Source: Leucobacter sp. UCMA 4100
Lineage (GTDB): Bacteria; Actinomycetota; Actinomycetes; Actinomycetales; Microbacteriaceae
Assembly: GCF_027853335.1 (NCBI RefSeq)
Contig: NZ_JAFEUS010000002.1
Span: 2,154,514 to 2,218,513, forward strand
Direction: 5' to 3'
DNA: 64,000 nt
Shown here in pieces: positions 16,192-24,042 of this stretch. Made by a program: the position numbers and the translations under genes. The notes below the pieces were generated by a model, which made no database searches, had not been told where the DNA came from, and saw only the letters and a list, made by a program, of their open reading frames with translations. The stretch's first letter is position 1; the number at the start of each line of letters is the position of its first letter.

Positions 16192-17445
16192 ATGATGACA
16201 GGTTCCCGAGACGAGGCGCCCCGCCGCCCGCTCAAATTATTTACCGGGTTGCTCCACCTTGCGAGCCTCGGTGTTGTTGGCACGGTCGCCGTGACGGTGC
16301 TCTTCACCATGCTCGCGACGGGTATCGGGCTCGTGCCGGTCTTGGGCATCGGTCTCCTCATTCTTATCGGCGTGGTCTATGGCCTCTTCGGAGCCGCATG
16401 GTTTGAGACGCGCAGGGTTGCGGGCCTCTACCGAATGAACGTCACCGATCTCAGCTTCGCTGAGCAGCGCGCGCCGGGTTTTGGCGAGTACCTGAAAATG
16501 CTGTGGCGTCAGTCGATCAACGGCAGAATGTGGCGGGCGCTCGCAAACCTCACGATCGGCAGCATCCTTGGTCTTGTCGAGCTACTGCTGATGCAAGAAG
16601 TTGTGCGCCAGCTCTTGAGCTTCCCGGCGGCCGAAGCAAGGGTCTTTGGCATTCCGACGAACATGCCCAATCACTGGGGCATCACTCTCGGTTCGATTGC
16701 TTTCTCGATCGTGGGTATCGTTCTCGTCGGGCTGTTGCACCGCACGGTGAGCATCGCGATCATCGACGGTGGCGCGAACGAGGCGCAGTTGCGCGATCAA
16801 GTGCGCAGCACCGAGCAACAGCGCGAGGGAGCGATGCGTGCGGCCGACGTCGAGCGTACCCGCATTGAGCGCGACCTTCACGACGGGGTGCAGCCGCGCC
16901 TCGTGTCAATCGGCATGACCCTTGGGCTCGCCAAAGACACGATCGAATCGAACCCCGACGCGGCAAAGCAACTTATCGATGAGGCCCACACCTCGACGAA
17001 GGCCGCGGTCACCGAACTGCGGCAGCTGGCCCGAGGCATTCACGCCTCGGTGCTCGACGACCGGGGTCTTGACGCTGCGCTCTCGGCGCTCGCCGCAAGG
17101 TCGCATATCCCGGTGTTTCTCGACTCACGCATCGAAGGCTCGGCCATCTCGCGCGAGGCGCAAACCGCGGTGTACTTCGCGGTTGCCGAGGCGCTCACGA
17201 ATGCGGCGAAGCACTCGCTGGCGGGCGAGACGCGCGTGACCCTGCGGGTGCGCGCCACCGAGACCGGGGCTCAGTACCTTTGGGCTCGAGTTGAAGATAA
17301 CGGGGTCGGGGGAGCCACGGTGCAGCCGGGTGGCGGCCTCGATGGCATCATCAATCGTATTACCGCTGCGGGCGGATCCACCCGCATTGATAGCCCAGGC
17401 GGAGGCCCGACAACAATCGAGGTGAGCGTTCCATGCGCATCATAA
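16192..17445 (+). CDS. sensor histidine kinase (NarL/LiaS-type, HisKA_3)
   Basis: A 417-residue membrane kinase. Several hydrophobic segments fill residues 20-200, followed by a dimerisation/phosphoacceptor helix with ERDLHDGVQPRL (His230) and an HATPase domain with EALTNAAKHS, VEDNGVGGA and GGLDGIINRI. It would autophosphorylate and pass phosphate to the response regulator whose gene overlaps its 3' end by 13 bases. The ATG is chosen because it follows a -10-like box; a GTG at 16183 is in frame. The third gene encodes a DUF4097-like protein, recalling LiaFSR envelope-stress modules. The module lies inside the hut cluster but nothing links it to histidine. Confidence 0.9.
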   Translation: MMTGSRDEAPRRPLKLFTGLLHLASLGVVGTVAVTVLFTMLATGIGLVPVLGIGLLILIGVVYGLFGAAWFETRRVAGLYRMNVTDLSFAEQRAPGFGEYLKMLWRQSINGRMWRALANLTIGSILGLVELLLMQEVVRQLLSFPAAEARVFGIPTNMPNHWGITLGSIAFSIVGIVLVGLLHRTVSIAIIDGGANEAQLRDQVRSTEQQREGAMRAADVERTRIERDLHDGVQPRLVSIGMTLGLAKDTIESNPDAAKQLIDEAHTSTKAAVTELRQLARGIHASVLDDRGLDAALSALAARSHIPVFLDSRIEGSAISREAQTAVYFAVAEALTNAAKHSLAGETRVTLRVRATETGAQYLWARVEDNGVGGATVQPGGGLDGIINRITAAGGSTRIDSPGGGPTTIEVSVPCAS

Positions 17446-18125
17446 TCTGTGAAGATTCGGTCTTGCTCCGCGAGGGCCTCGTGCGGTTGCTTGAACACGT
17501 CGGGCACGAGGTTGTTGCTGCGCTTCCTGATGCGGCCGAGCTCATGGAGCACGTTTCACGCCTCGAGCCAGAGCTCTGCATTCTTGACGTTCGCATGCCG
17601 CCGACGTTCACCGATGAGGGTATTCGCGCCGCGCTCGAACTGCGCAGGAACACTCCTGAGCTTCCTATTCTCGTTCTCTCTCAGTACGTTGAGGAGCGCT
17701 ACGCGAGCGATCTCATTAGCGCCCCGGGTGGCGGGTTTGGCTATCTGCTCAAAGATCGTGTCGCCGACATGAGCGACTTTGTCGACGCAATCGAACGCAT
17801 TGCGGCAGGCAGAGACGTGCTCGACCCCGAGGTTGTCGCTCAGCTCCTGAGCCGCAGTCACCGCGACGCGCGCCTACAGCACCTCAGTGAGCGCGAACGT
17901 GCCGTTCTTGCAGCGCTCGCCGAGGGCAAATCAAACCAAGCCATCGCGGCGCAGCTCTTCCTCTCAGAGGCGAGCATCGAAAAACACATCACCTCAATCT
18001 TTCAAAAACTGGGTCTGTCGGCCGATGAGTCGGGCAACCGACGCGTGCTTGCAGCCATTGCTCACATTGAAATTGTTGGCCTACCGCATCGCGGCACTGG
18101 CCCCCAGACAGGAAACCAGTCATGA
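17433..18125 (+). CDS. response regulator, NarL/LuxR type
   Basis: A 230-residue regulator with an N-terminal receiver domain (acidic pocket ED at 7-8, phospho-acceptor Asp52 in CILDVRMPP, conserved Lys in YLLKDR) and a C-terminal LuxR helix-turn-helix (LSERERAVLAALAEGKSNQAIAAQLFLSEASIEKHI). It pairs with the overlapping kinase. Its stop codon overlaps the start of the next gene (ATGA), so all three genes are translationally coupled. Confidence 0.93.
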   Translation: MRIIICEDSVLLREGLVRLLEHVGHEVVAALPDAAELMEHVSRLEPELCILDVRMPPTFTDEGIRAALELRRNTPELPILVLSQYVEERYASDLISAPGGGFGYLLKDRVADMSDFVDAIERIAAGRDVLDPEVVAQLLSRSHRDARLQHLSERERAVLAALAEGKSNQAIAAQLFLSEASIEKHITSIFQKLGLSADESGNRRVLAAIAHIEIVGLPHRGTGPQTGNQS

Positions 18126-18955
18126 CGCAGGAGACCAGACCCTCAGCAGCCTCACAGACCATCTCGATCGTGATGGCGGCCCTTGGCGGCCTCATCGTGC
18201 TGATGCTCATCGCAACCACGGCGGTCACCTCGTTCTTTGTGACCTATGAGGGAAGCAGCACGATGGGTGAGCAGACGGCAGTTATGGCAACCGGTGGCAT
18301 CCGCGAGCTATACGTTGATGCGGCAGCGGCCGAGATGAACATTGAGTTCGGTGCCGTGGCCGAAGCCACGCTCGACGTGCACGGTCGGGAAGAGGCAAAC
18401 TGGCGTCTTGAGCGCTACGGCAACACCCTCGAGGTTGCGCACGAGCGCTCTTTCTTGGATCCCTTTGTCTGTCTCTTTGGGTGTACAAAACCTTCGACTG
18501 AGCTCACCCTGACTTTGCCGAGCGAGCTTGACGGAACGCTCGACGCCGAGGTCATCCTTGGCGCGGGCGACCTTACTGTGAACGGCTCGTTCGTAGAGCT
18601 CGAGATTGACGTGAGCGCGGGCAACGCCTGGGTGAAGGGCGAAGCGCGTCGAATCGATGCGACGCTCGGTGCAGGCAACATCGACTTTGACGTCGAGGGC
18701 GTCATCGAGGCATCACTCGACATTGCCGCGGGCACGGCCCAAGGGCAGTTCACCGGCGAGGCGCCCCGAGAGATTGAGATCGAGGTGAGCGCGGGAAGCC
18801 TTGACCTGGCGCTGCCCGATGCTCGCTATGCGACGATGAGCGACGTGGCAGCCGGGAACGTGAGTAACCTGCTGCACGAGGATTCGGCCTCGAAGAACCG
18901 CATCGAGATTGACGTTGCCATTGGCAGCGTCACGCTGAAGCCGCTCAATCGGTAA
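18122..18955 (+). CDS. membrane-anchored DUF4097-like protein
   Basis: A 277-residue protein with one transmembrane segment at about residues 16-42 and an extracellular part made of repeating short beta-strand units (for example LDAEVILGAGDLTVNG, IDATLGAGNIDFDVEG, IEIEVSAGSLDLAL). This beta-helix-like pattern is typical of the DUF4097 putative adhesin family, members of which act in LiaF-like sensing. It is coupled to the kinase/regulator pair and may modulate or be controlled by it. Its last 11 bases overlap the 3' end of hutR on the opposite strand. Confidence 0.75.
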   Translation: MTQETRPSAASQTISIVMAALGGLIVLMLIATTAVTSFFVTYEGSSTMGEQTAVMATGGIRELYVDAAAAEMNIEFGAVAEATLDVHGREEANWRLERYGNTLEVAHERSFLDPFVCLFGCTKPSTELTLTLPSELDGTLDAEVILGAGDLTVNGSFVELEIDVSAGNAWVKGEARRIDATLGAGNIDFDVEGVIEASLDIAAGTAQGQFTGEAPREIEIEVSAGSLDLALPDARYATMSDVAAGNVSNLLHEDSASKNRIEIDVAIGSVTLKPLNR

Positions 18956-19748
18956 CGGGCTGCGCGGCCGGCGTGCGGCCGTGTATTCGGGCCGAGAGCG
19001 TCGCCGCCGTCTCGATGACCTCGGCCGCGAGACGAGGGTACTCGTCGGTGCCGTGGTCGCGATCGGCAAACGTCACCGCGACCGCTGCGATCGGCCAGCC
19101 ACGGTGATCGACGACCGATGCGGCGACCGACGAGATGCCCTCGGTCACCGATCCGCGTTCAACGGCGTAGCCCCTCGTCACGGTCTCGTCGAGCACGCTT
19201 CGCAGCTCTGAATATTTCGTGATGGGGTATTCCCGCGTGTGAGCCGACACGAATGATTCGGCGTTCGGAAAGAGCGCGCGAGCCTGCGCTTTCGGGAGTT
19301 GTGAGAGGATCGCCCTGCCGCTCGCCGTCGCCGGCATCGGAAGGCGAACGTTGACGTCGGTCACGAGGGAGGGCGTGCCGGGGTAGCGCTCTTCGATGAT
19401 GTACAACACGTCGCGCCCGAGCGGAACCGCGAGGTGCCCGCTCATGCCAAGCTGCTCAACGAGGGTGGCAATGAGCGGCCGCCCAAGTCTCGCGAGCGGC
19501 TCTTGCCGACCGTAGGCCGAGCTCAGCTCGACCGCGGCGATGCCGAGCCCGTAGCGGCGCTCCTCGGGCAGGTGCATGACGAAGTCGTGCTCGAGCAGCG
19601 TCGCGAGAAGGTGGTACGTCGTCGATCTCGGGATCCCGAGCTGCGCTGCGATGACGCTCGCTGGCAAGGGACCCCGAGATCGGGCGAGTAAGAGCAGAAT
19701 GCGCAGCGTTTGGTCAGAGGCGGGAACCTTTGGCTGCTGCTTGGTCAT
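18945..19748 (-). CDS. hutR: IclR family regulator of histidine utilisation (predicted HutR)
   Basis: A 267-residue IclR-type regulator with an N-terminal winged helix-turn-helix (LPASVIAAQLGIPRSTTYHLLATL, residues about 30-52) and a C-terminal effector-binding domain containing LPMPATASGRAIL. It lies directly downstream of hutH on the same strand and is flanked by hut genes. Its own promoter region and those of hutU and hutH/hutG share a TCTG-N6-CAGA palindrome. An IclR-type HutR acting on a very similar palindrome is known, as I recall, from Corynebacterium resistens. The assignment is therefore strong by context. The effector is probably histidine or urocanate. Confidence 0.85.
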   Translation of the reverse strand: MTKQQPKVPASDQTLRILLLLARSRGPLPASVIAAQLGIPRSTTYHLLATLLEHDFVMHLPEERRYGLGIAAVELSSAYGRQEPLARLGRPLIATLVEQLGMSGHLAVPLGRDVLYIIEERYPGTPSLVTDVNVRLPMPATASGRAILSQLPKAQARALFPNAESFVSAHTREYPITKYSELRSVLDETVTRGYAVERGSVTEGISSVAASVVDHRGWPIAAVAVTFADRDHGTDEYPRLAAEVIETAATLSARIHGRTPAAQPVTD

Positions 19749-19754
19749 ACGGTG

Positions 19755-19760
19755 ATCTTA
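19755..19760 (-). promoter_or_regulatory. candidate -10 box, leaderless promoter of hutR
   Basis: On the minus strand TAAGAT is followed by 6 bases and the ATG at 19748. The palindrome at 19781-19798 would cover the -35 region, an autorepression-like position. Confidence 0.45.
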
Positions 19761-19780
19761 CTCGGTACTTACGGCGCTAT

Positions 19781-19798
19781 CGTCTGGTATTGCAGACG
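19781..19798. promoter_or_regulatory. predicted HutR operator upstream of hutR
   Basis: CGTCTG-GTATTG-CAGACG, a perfect 6-bp inverted repeat with the same arm core and 6-base spacer as the other two hut sites. It lies between the hutH stop and the hutR start, centred about 41 bases upstream of the hutR ATG. Confidence 0.65.
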
Positions 19799-19799
19799 C

Positions 19800-21368
19800 T
19801 TACCGCAGGTCGCCCGTGACGCTCTCAACGGTCTCAAGGACCTTGCCGGTGACAACGAGCGTGTGCGCGCTGTCGATGTCTGGTGAGAGAAAACCGTCGG
19901 TGTCGGGAGTGGCGATAACGCTGCGGAAGAGGCTGTGCAGGGCGGCGGTCGCCGGTCCCGGCGTGCCCGCAACAGACCCGTCGGCCTCGCTCGGTCGCGC
20001 CCTGAAGTCGAGGGCGCGGGTCGATGCGAGCAGCTCGATCGAGAGCACTCGGCTCAGGCCGTCAACGGCCTTGCGAAGCTTCCTGGCTGCCGACCAGCCC
20101 ATCGAGACGTGATCTTCTTGCATGGCCGAAGAGGGAATCGAGTCGACCGATGCGGGAACGGCGAGGCGCTTGAGTTCAGAGACGATGCCGGCTGCGGTGT
20201 ACTGGGCGATCATGAGGCCTGAGTCGAGGCCCGGGTCAGCCGCGAGGAAGGGCGGCAGACCATGGTTGCGCGCGACATCAAGAAAGCGGTCGGTGCGGCG
20301 TTCAGAGATGCTCGCGAGGTCGGCGACAGCGATCGCGAGAAAGTCGAGCACGTACCCGACCGGTGCGCCGTGGAAGTTGCCGTTCGACTCGACGCGGCCG
20401 TCGTCGAGCACGACGGGGTTGTCGACCGCCGAGCGCAGCTCGGTCTCAGCGACACGGCTCGCGTGAGCCGCGGTATCGCGAACCGCGCCGTGCACCTGCG
20501 GTGAACAGCGCAGCGAGTAGGCATCTTGCACGCGGCTAAACGAGCCCTCCTGCGCACGCGAGATGAGCGAGGACTCCTCGAGAATGCGGTGCATGTTTGC
20601 GGCCGAGTTGCCCTGCCCCTCATGAGGGCGGATCACATGAAGCTCGGGCGCGAACACCGCGTCGGTCCCGCGCAGCCCCTCGACGCTTGCCGCCGCGGCG
20701 ATATCGGCCACGCGCGTGAGTGCCGCGATATCGGTGAGCGCGAGGCAGAGCATGCCGAGCATGCCGTCGGTGCCGTTGATGAGGGCGAGGCCCTCCTTCT
20801 CTTCGAGCACGATGGGGGTGATGCCGTGCTTCGCGAGCAGGTCACCCGAGGGGTGCAGCTCGCCGTGCTCGTCGCGTGCATTGCCTTCACCCATGATCGT
20901 GAGTGCGCAGTGCGCGAGTGGTGAGAGGTCGCCCGAGCAGCCGAGTGAGCCGTACTCGTGCACGACCGGGGTGATTCCGGCGTTGAGCACGTCGACGTAG
21001 GCCTGAGCGGTCTCGAGCCGTGCCCCGGTGTGACCCGAGGCGAGCGTGTTGAGGCGAAGAAGCATGAGTGCGCGAACAACCTCGCGTTCGACCTCGGCGC
21101 CCGATCCTGCAGCGTGTGAGCGCACGAGGCTGCGCTGCAGCTGGCGGCGCTTCTCGGCCGGAATTTGCACGTTCGCGAGTGCGCCAAAGCCGGTCGAAAT
21201 GCCGTAGTGGGGGTTGGTGTCGCCCGCGAGTGATTCGACGACCTTGCGACTCCGGGTCATACGTTCGACCGCGCGATCAGAGAGCGTCACTGCTGCTCCG
21301 TGGCGAGCTACCGCGACAACGTCAGAAATCTGGAGGGGGGCATCGCCCAAAAGAATGTGCTGTGTCAT
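19800..21368 (-). CDS. hutH: histidine ammonia-lyase
   Basis: A 522-residue histidase that removes ammonia from histidine to give urocanate. The cofactor-forming loop reads GSLGCSGDLSPLAH, so the tripeptide that cyclises to MIO is Cys144-Ser145-Gly146 in place of the commoner Ala-Ser-Gly; I believe this variant occurs in other actinobacterial histidases and that the serine is the essential residue. Other family segments include HYGISTGFGALANVQI and QEDHVSMGWSAARKL. The ATG has no ribosome binding site and follows a -10-like TGTGAT by 6 bases. It is divergent from hutG over a shared operator. Confidence 0.96.
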   Translation of the reverse strand: MTQHILLGDAPLQISDVVAVARHGAAVTLSDRAVERMTRSRKVVESLAGDTNPHYGISTGFGALANVQIPAEKRRQLQRSLVRSHAAGSGAEVEREVVRALMLLRLNTLASGHTGARLETAQAYVDVLNAGITPVVHEYGSLGCSGDLSPLAHCALTIMGEGNARDEHGELHPSGDLLAKHGITPIVLEEKEGLALINGTDGMLGMLCLALTDIAALTRVADIAAAASVEGLRGTDAVFAPELHVIRPHEGQGNSAANMHRILEESSLISRAQEGSFSRVQDAYSLRCSPQVHGAVRDTAAHASRVAETELRSAVDNPVVLDDGRVESNGNFHGAPVGYVLDFLAIAVADLASISERRTDRFLDVARNHGLPPFLAADPGLDSGLMIAQYTAAGIVSELKRLAVPASVDSIPSSAMQEDHVSMGWSAARKLRKAVDGLSRVLSIELLASTRALDFRARPSEADGSVAGTPGPATAALHSLFRSVIATPDTDGFLSPDIDSAHTLVVTGKVLETVESVTGDLR

Positions 21369-21374
21369 GAACCG

Positions 21375-21380
21375 ATCACA
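21375..21380 (-). promoter_or_regulatory. candidate -10 box, leaderless promoter of hutH
   Basis: TGTGAT on the minus strand, then 6 bases, then the hutH ATG. The hut operator is centred about 63 bases upstream of that ATG. Confidence 0.35.
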
Positions 21381-21422
21381 ACATGAAACGGCCCCTTCTT
21401 TCGAGGGCTGAGCATCGAATTA

Positions 21423-21440
21423 TGTCTGTAACCCCAGACA
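21423..21440. promoter_or_regulatory. predicted HutR operator between hutH and hutG
   Basis: TGTCTG-TAACCC-CAGACA, a perfect 6-bp inverted repeat. Its centre is about 62 bases upstream of hutG and about 63 upstream of hutH, so a single site could serve both divergent genes. Confidence 0.75.
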
Positions 21441-21479
21441 AGGCCGTGAATACCCTCGCAAAACGACACAGCGGGATGC

Positions 21480-21485
21480 TAGTCT
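21480..21485 (+). promoter_or_regulatory. candidate -10 box, leaderless promoter of hutG
   Basis: TAGTCT is followed by 7 bases and ATG 21493. No ribosome binding site is present. Confidence 0.5.
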
Positions 21486-21492
21486 TCGAACC

Positions 21493-22413
21493 ATGTCACA
21501 GCCGCGTTTGAGTCACGATCCCCTTTGGCCCAGGGCGGGCGCCTTTGCCCCCCTCGACACCGAGAACGGTGCCGACATGACCATCGTCGGGGTGCCCACC
21601 TGGCGCACCTCGCTCTCGGCCACAAACGCCGGGGTTACGCCAGAAGCGGTGCGAGAGGCACTGAAACGCTACTCGACGCACTTCGTCGCGAGTGACGGCT
21701 CAGAGCGCCAAACTGTGCTCACCGACGAACTCACGATTGCCGACGCCGGTGACGTAGACGAGCCAGACCTTGATGAAGCGCTCGCGGCCCGGTACCTCTC
21801 TCAGATCGCCGAATTCTCAGGCCTCGTGCTCGCCATCGGAGGCGATAATGCTCTCACCGTTCCGGTCGCACTCGGCGTTGCCGGCGAGAAAGTCAACACC
21901 GCCGGCATCATTACCCTCGACGCCCATCACGACCTCCGCGAGGGCCGAAGCAACGGCTCGCCGATTCGTCGCCTCATCGAAGAGCACGGGTTTGACCCCT
22001 CGCGCATTGTGCAGATCGGCATTGCCGACTTCGCAAACTCTGCCCCGTACCGTGACTACGCAGAGCGCAAAGGCATCACGGTCATTCATCGCGATGAGCT
22101 GCACGAGCGAAGCATGGCCGACGTGATGGCCGATGCACTCAAGATCGCGGGGTCGGCCGGTGGCCCGATTCACGTCGACCTCGACGTTGATGTGTGTGAC
22201 CGCTCGGTCGTGCCCGCTTGCCCCGCCTCGATTCCCGGCGGGCTTTCGGCCTACGAGCTACGTCAGGCCGCGCGCATTGCCGCGAGGCATCGTCAGGTGC
22301 GCTCCATCGATATCGCTGAGGTTGACGCCGAGGCCGACGCTGCCGATGGTCGCACGGTACGGCTCGCAGCGCTGCTCGTGCTCGAAGCTGCCGCGGGTAT
22401 GACCGAGCGCTAG
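21493..22413 (+). CDS. hutG: formimidoylglutamase (arginase/ureohydrolase family)
   Basis: A 306-residue arginase-fold enzyme predicted to cleave N-formimino-L-glutamate to glutamate and formamide, the last hut step. Metal-binding motifs are LDAHHD (residues 142-147) and DVDVCD (231-236). The first motif reads GGDN (116-119), so the usual metal-binding His is Asn. The rest of the site is intact and the gene sits with hutH, so I still favour a working enzyme, perhaps with altered metal occupancy. Its 3' end overlaps the convergent EamA gene by 4 bases. Confidence 0.88.
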   Translation: MSQPRLSHDPLWPRAGAFAPLDTENGADMTIVGVPTWRTSLSATNAGVTPEAVREALKRYSTHFVASDGSERQTVLTDELTIADAGDVDEPDLDEALAARYLSQIAEFSGLVLAIGGDNALTVPVALGVAGEKVNTAGIITLDAHHDLREGRSNGSPIRRLIEEHGFDPSRIVQIGIADFANSAPYRDYAERKGITVIHRDELHERSMADVMADALKIAGSAGGPIHVDLDVDVCDRSVVPACPASIPGGLSAYELRQAARIAARHRQVRSIDIAEVDAEADAADGRTVRLAALLVLEAAAGMTER

Positions 22414-23306
22414 CGGCGGTTGCGCAGCATCTCGACAACACCGCCGACGAGCAGGATGAGTACGGCGCTCCAGATCGCGCCGTAGGTGATGAACTCACCC
22501 GGCGCGATGCGCTCACCAATAAGCATCGCCGCCACGACGAGGAGCGCCGGCTCAACATAGCTGAGCAGTCCAAAGAGGCTGATCGACAGGAGCTTCGACG
22601 CGAGAATATAGAGCCACAGGGCAACCGCTGCGAGGGCACTCACGAGCGGGGCAGTGATCCACAACCAAGGATTTTCGCGAAAAGCCTCGCCGCGAGCGAG
22701 CTCTTCGGCGACGATCCAGACGCCCACGGGCATGACGAGCAACAGCTCCCAGAGCAGCCCGCCGGTATTCGCCGTGCCGAGGCTTCGACGAAGCACAAAG
22801 TAGAGCGGGTAGCCGAGGCATACGGCCAGGGTCTCCCACGAGAAGCCGCCAACGCGCACGATCTCGAAGCTCACCCCAGCCGCGGCCACGGCCGTCGCGA
22901 GCCAGTGCCACCACGAGAGCGAGTCTCGGTACAGAAACCGCCCCACTATGACGAGAACGAGGGGCAGGAGGAAGTAGCCGAGCGCGACCTCGAGCCCGCG
23001 GCCATTGAGCGGTGCCCACGAGAACAGCCAAAGCTGCAGCGAAACGAGCAGGCCGCACGCGAGCACACCGAGCACGAGGAGTGGGCGTTGGGCGAACCGC
23101 TTCGCGATGTCGGTGAACAGCGACATCTGCCGTGAGAGTCGCAGAATGAGCCAGATGATCGGCGCGGTCACGAGCAAACGAATGCCCCACACCTGAAGGC
23201 CTCCAAGCGGGGCGAGGTACGGGGTAAGGAAGTAGATGGTGCCGAAGGCGAGCGAGGCAGCAAGGCTGACGAACACGCCTGACGACGAAGAACGAGTGTG
23301 AGCCAT
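22410..23306 (-). CDS. EamA/RarD-family membrane transporter
   Basis: A 298-residue protein with about ten hydrophobic segments, fitting the drug/metabolite transporter superfamily; the N-terminal ASLAFGTIYFLTPYLAPLGG and the overall pattern resemble RarD. The start is ATG 23306, with AGGGGG seven bases upstream; an upstream in-frame ATG at 23327 has none. Substrate is unknown. It is convergent with hutG, so a role in the hut pathway is possible but unsupported. Confidence 0.8.
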   Translation of the reverse strand: MAHTRSSSSGVFVSLAASLAFGTIYFLTPYLAPLGGLQVWGIRLLVTAPIIWLILRLSRQMSLFTDIAKRFAQRPLLVLGVLACGLLVSLQLWLFSWAPLNGRGLEVALGYFLLPLVLVIVGRFLYRDSLSWWHWLATAVAAAGVSFEIVRVGGFSWETLAVCLGYPLYFVLRRSLGTANTGGLLWELLLVMPVGVWIVAEELARGEAFRENPWLWITAPLVSALAAVALWLYILASKLLSISLFGLLSYVEPALLVVAAMLIGERIAPGEFITYGAIWSAVLILLVGGVVEMLRNRR

Positions 23307-23333
23307 GGCGCTGCCCCCTGTGAACATAATGAT

Positions 23334-23369
23334 GGCGGCGCCGCAAGCAAGATGCTGTGCAGCGCCGCC
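23334..23369 (-). terminator. possible hairpin after the GNAT gene
   Basis: GGCGGCGC and GCGCCGCC form an 8-bp stem with a 20-base loop in the gap between the GNAT stop and the EamA start. There is no T-run. Confidence 0.25.
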
Positions 23370-23390
23370 AGAAAAGCGGGTGGTGTGAGG

Positions 23391-23843
23391 TTAGAGGGTG
23401 AACGCGCCGATCGTCTCGCCGTATTGCGTTTCGCCGATCGGGGCAAAGCCCACGTTCAAGAAGAACTGTTCGGGGCCTGCATCACCCGGTTCGTAGATAA
23501 CGGTGACGCGGTCGAGGCCGCGCTTGCGAGCCTCATCGAGGAGGGCGTTCACTGCGAAGGTGCCAACGCCCTCGCCCTGTACCGTCGCGTCAACGTTAAT
23601 GCGCCACAGTGCAGCCTTGAAGTGGTCTTCGCTTGCCTCGTCATCAAAGTGGCCGTGAATGAAGCCGACCACACGGTCGCCATCGAGCACGACTCGTTGC
23701 CATGCTGATTCGGGCGTCGTCACAGCGGCAACCGCTGCGTATGAGACTGGGCTCACAAACTGTTCTTGACCCGGTTTCAGGCCGAGCTTGTTGACAGCAA
23801 CGATGGTTGCCGCAGACAGTTCCTCGATCTTGTAGTCACTCAT
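23391..23843 (-). CDS. GNAT family N-acetyltransferase
   Basis: A 150-residue acetyltransferase. The acetyl-CoA binding motif A appears as VDATVQGEGVGTFAVNALLDEARKRG, with the preceding strand VVGFIHGHFD and the following FFLNVGFAPIGET. The family acetylates small amines or proteins; the substrate is not evident, though the layout resembles diamine acetyltransferases. The ATG follows TAGCCT by 6 bases with no ribosome binding site. It is divergent from icd. Confidence 0.85.
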   Translation of the reverse strand: MSDYKIEELSAATIVAVNKLGLKPGQEQFVSPVSYAAVAAVTTPESAWQRVVLDGDRVVGFIHGHFDDEASEDHFKAALWRINVDATVQGEGVGTFAVNALLDEARKRGLDRVTVIYEPGDAGPEQFFLNVGFAPIGETQYGETIGAFTL

Positions 23844-23849
23844 GAATAC

Positions 23850-23855
23850 AGGCTA
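23850..23855 (-). promoter_or_regulatory. candidate -10 box, leaderless promoter of the GNAT gene
   Basis: TAGCCT on the minus strand, 6 bases before the ATG at 23843. Confidence 0.4.
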
Positions 23856-24042
23856 GCGTGCATCTCGAATTGTGCAACCGATATGACACTGAATCGTGAC
23901 AATTCCTTCGCTGCTGGCCCTGCCGAGTTATCTTGATGTCGAGATACCTTTGTGTTTCGGGTAAGATGCTGTACGAGAGTGTGCCCGTGGGCTGTGCTGC
24001 CACGGATTGAGCGCGAAAAGCCACAGCAGAGACGGAGAAAAC

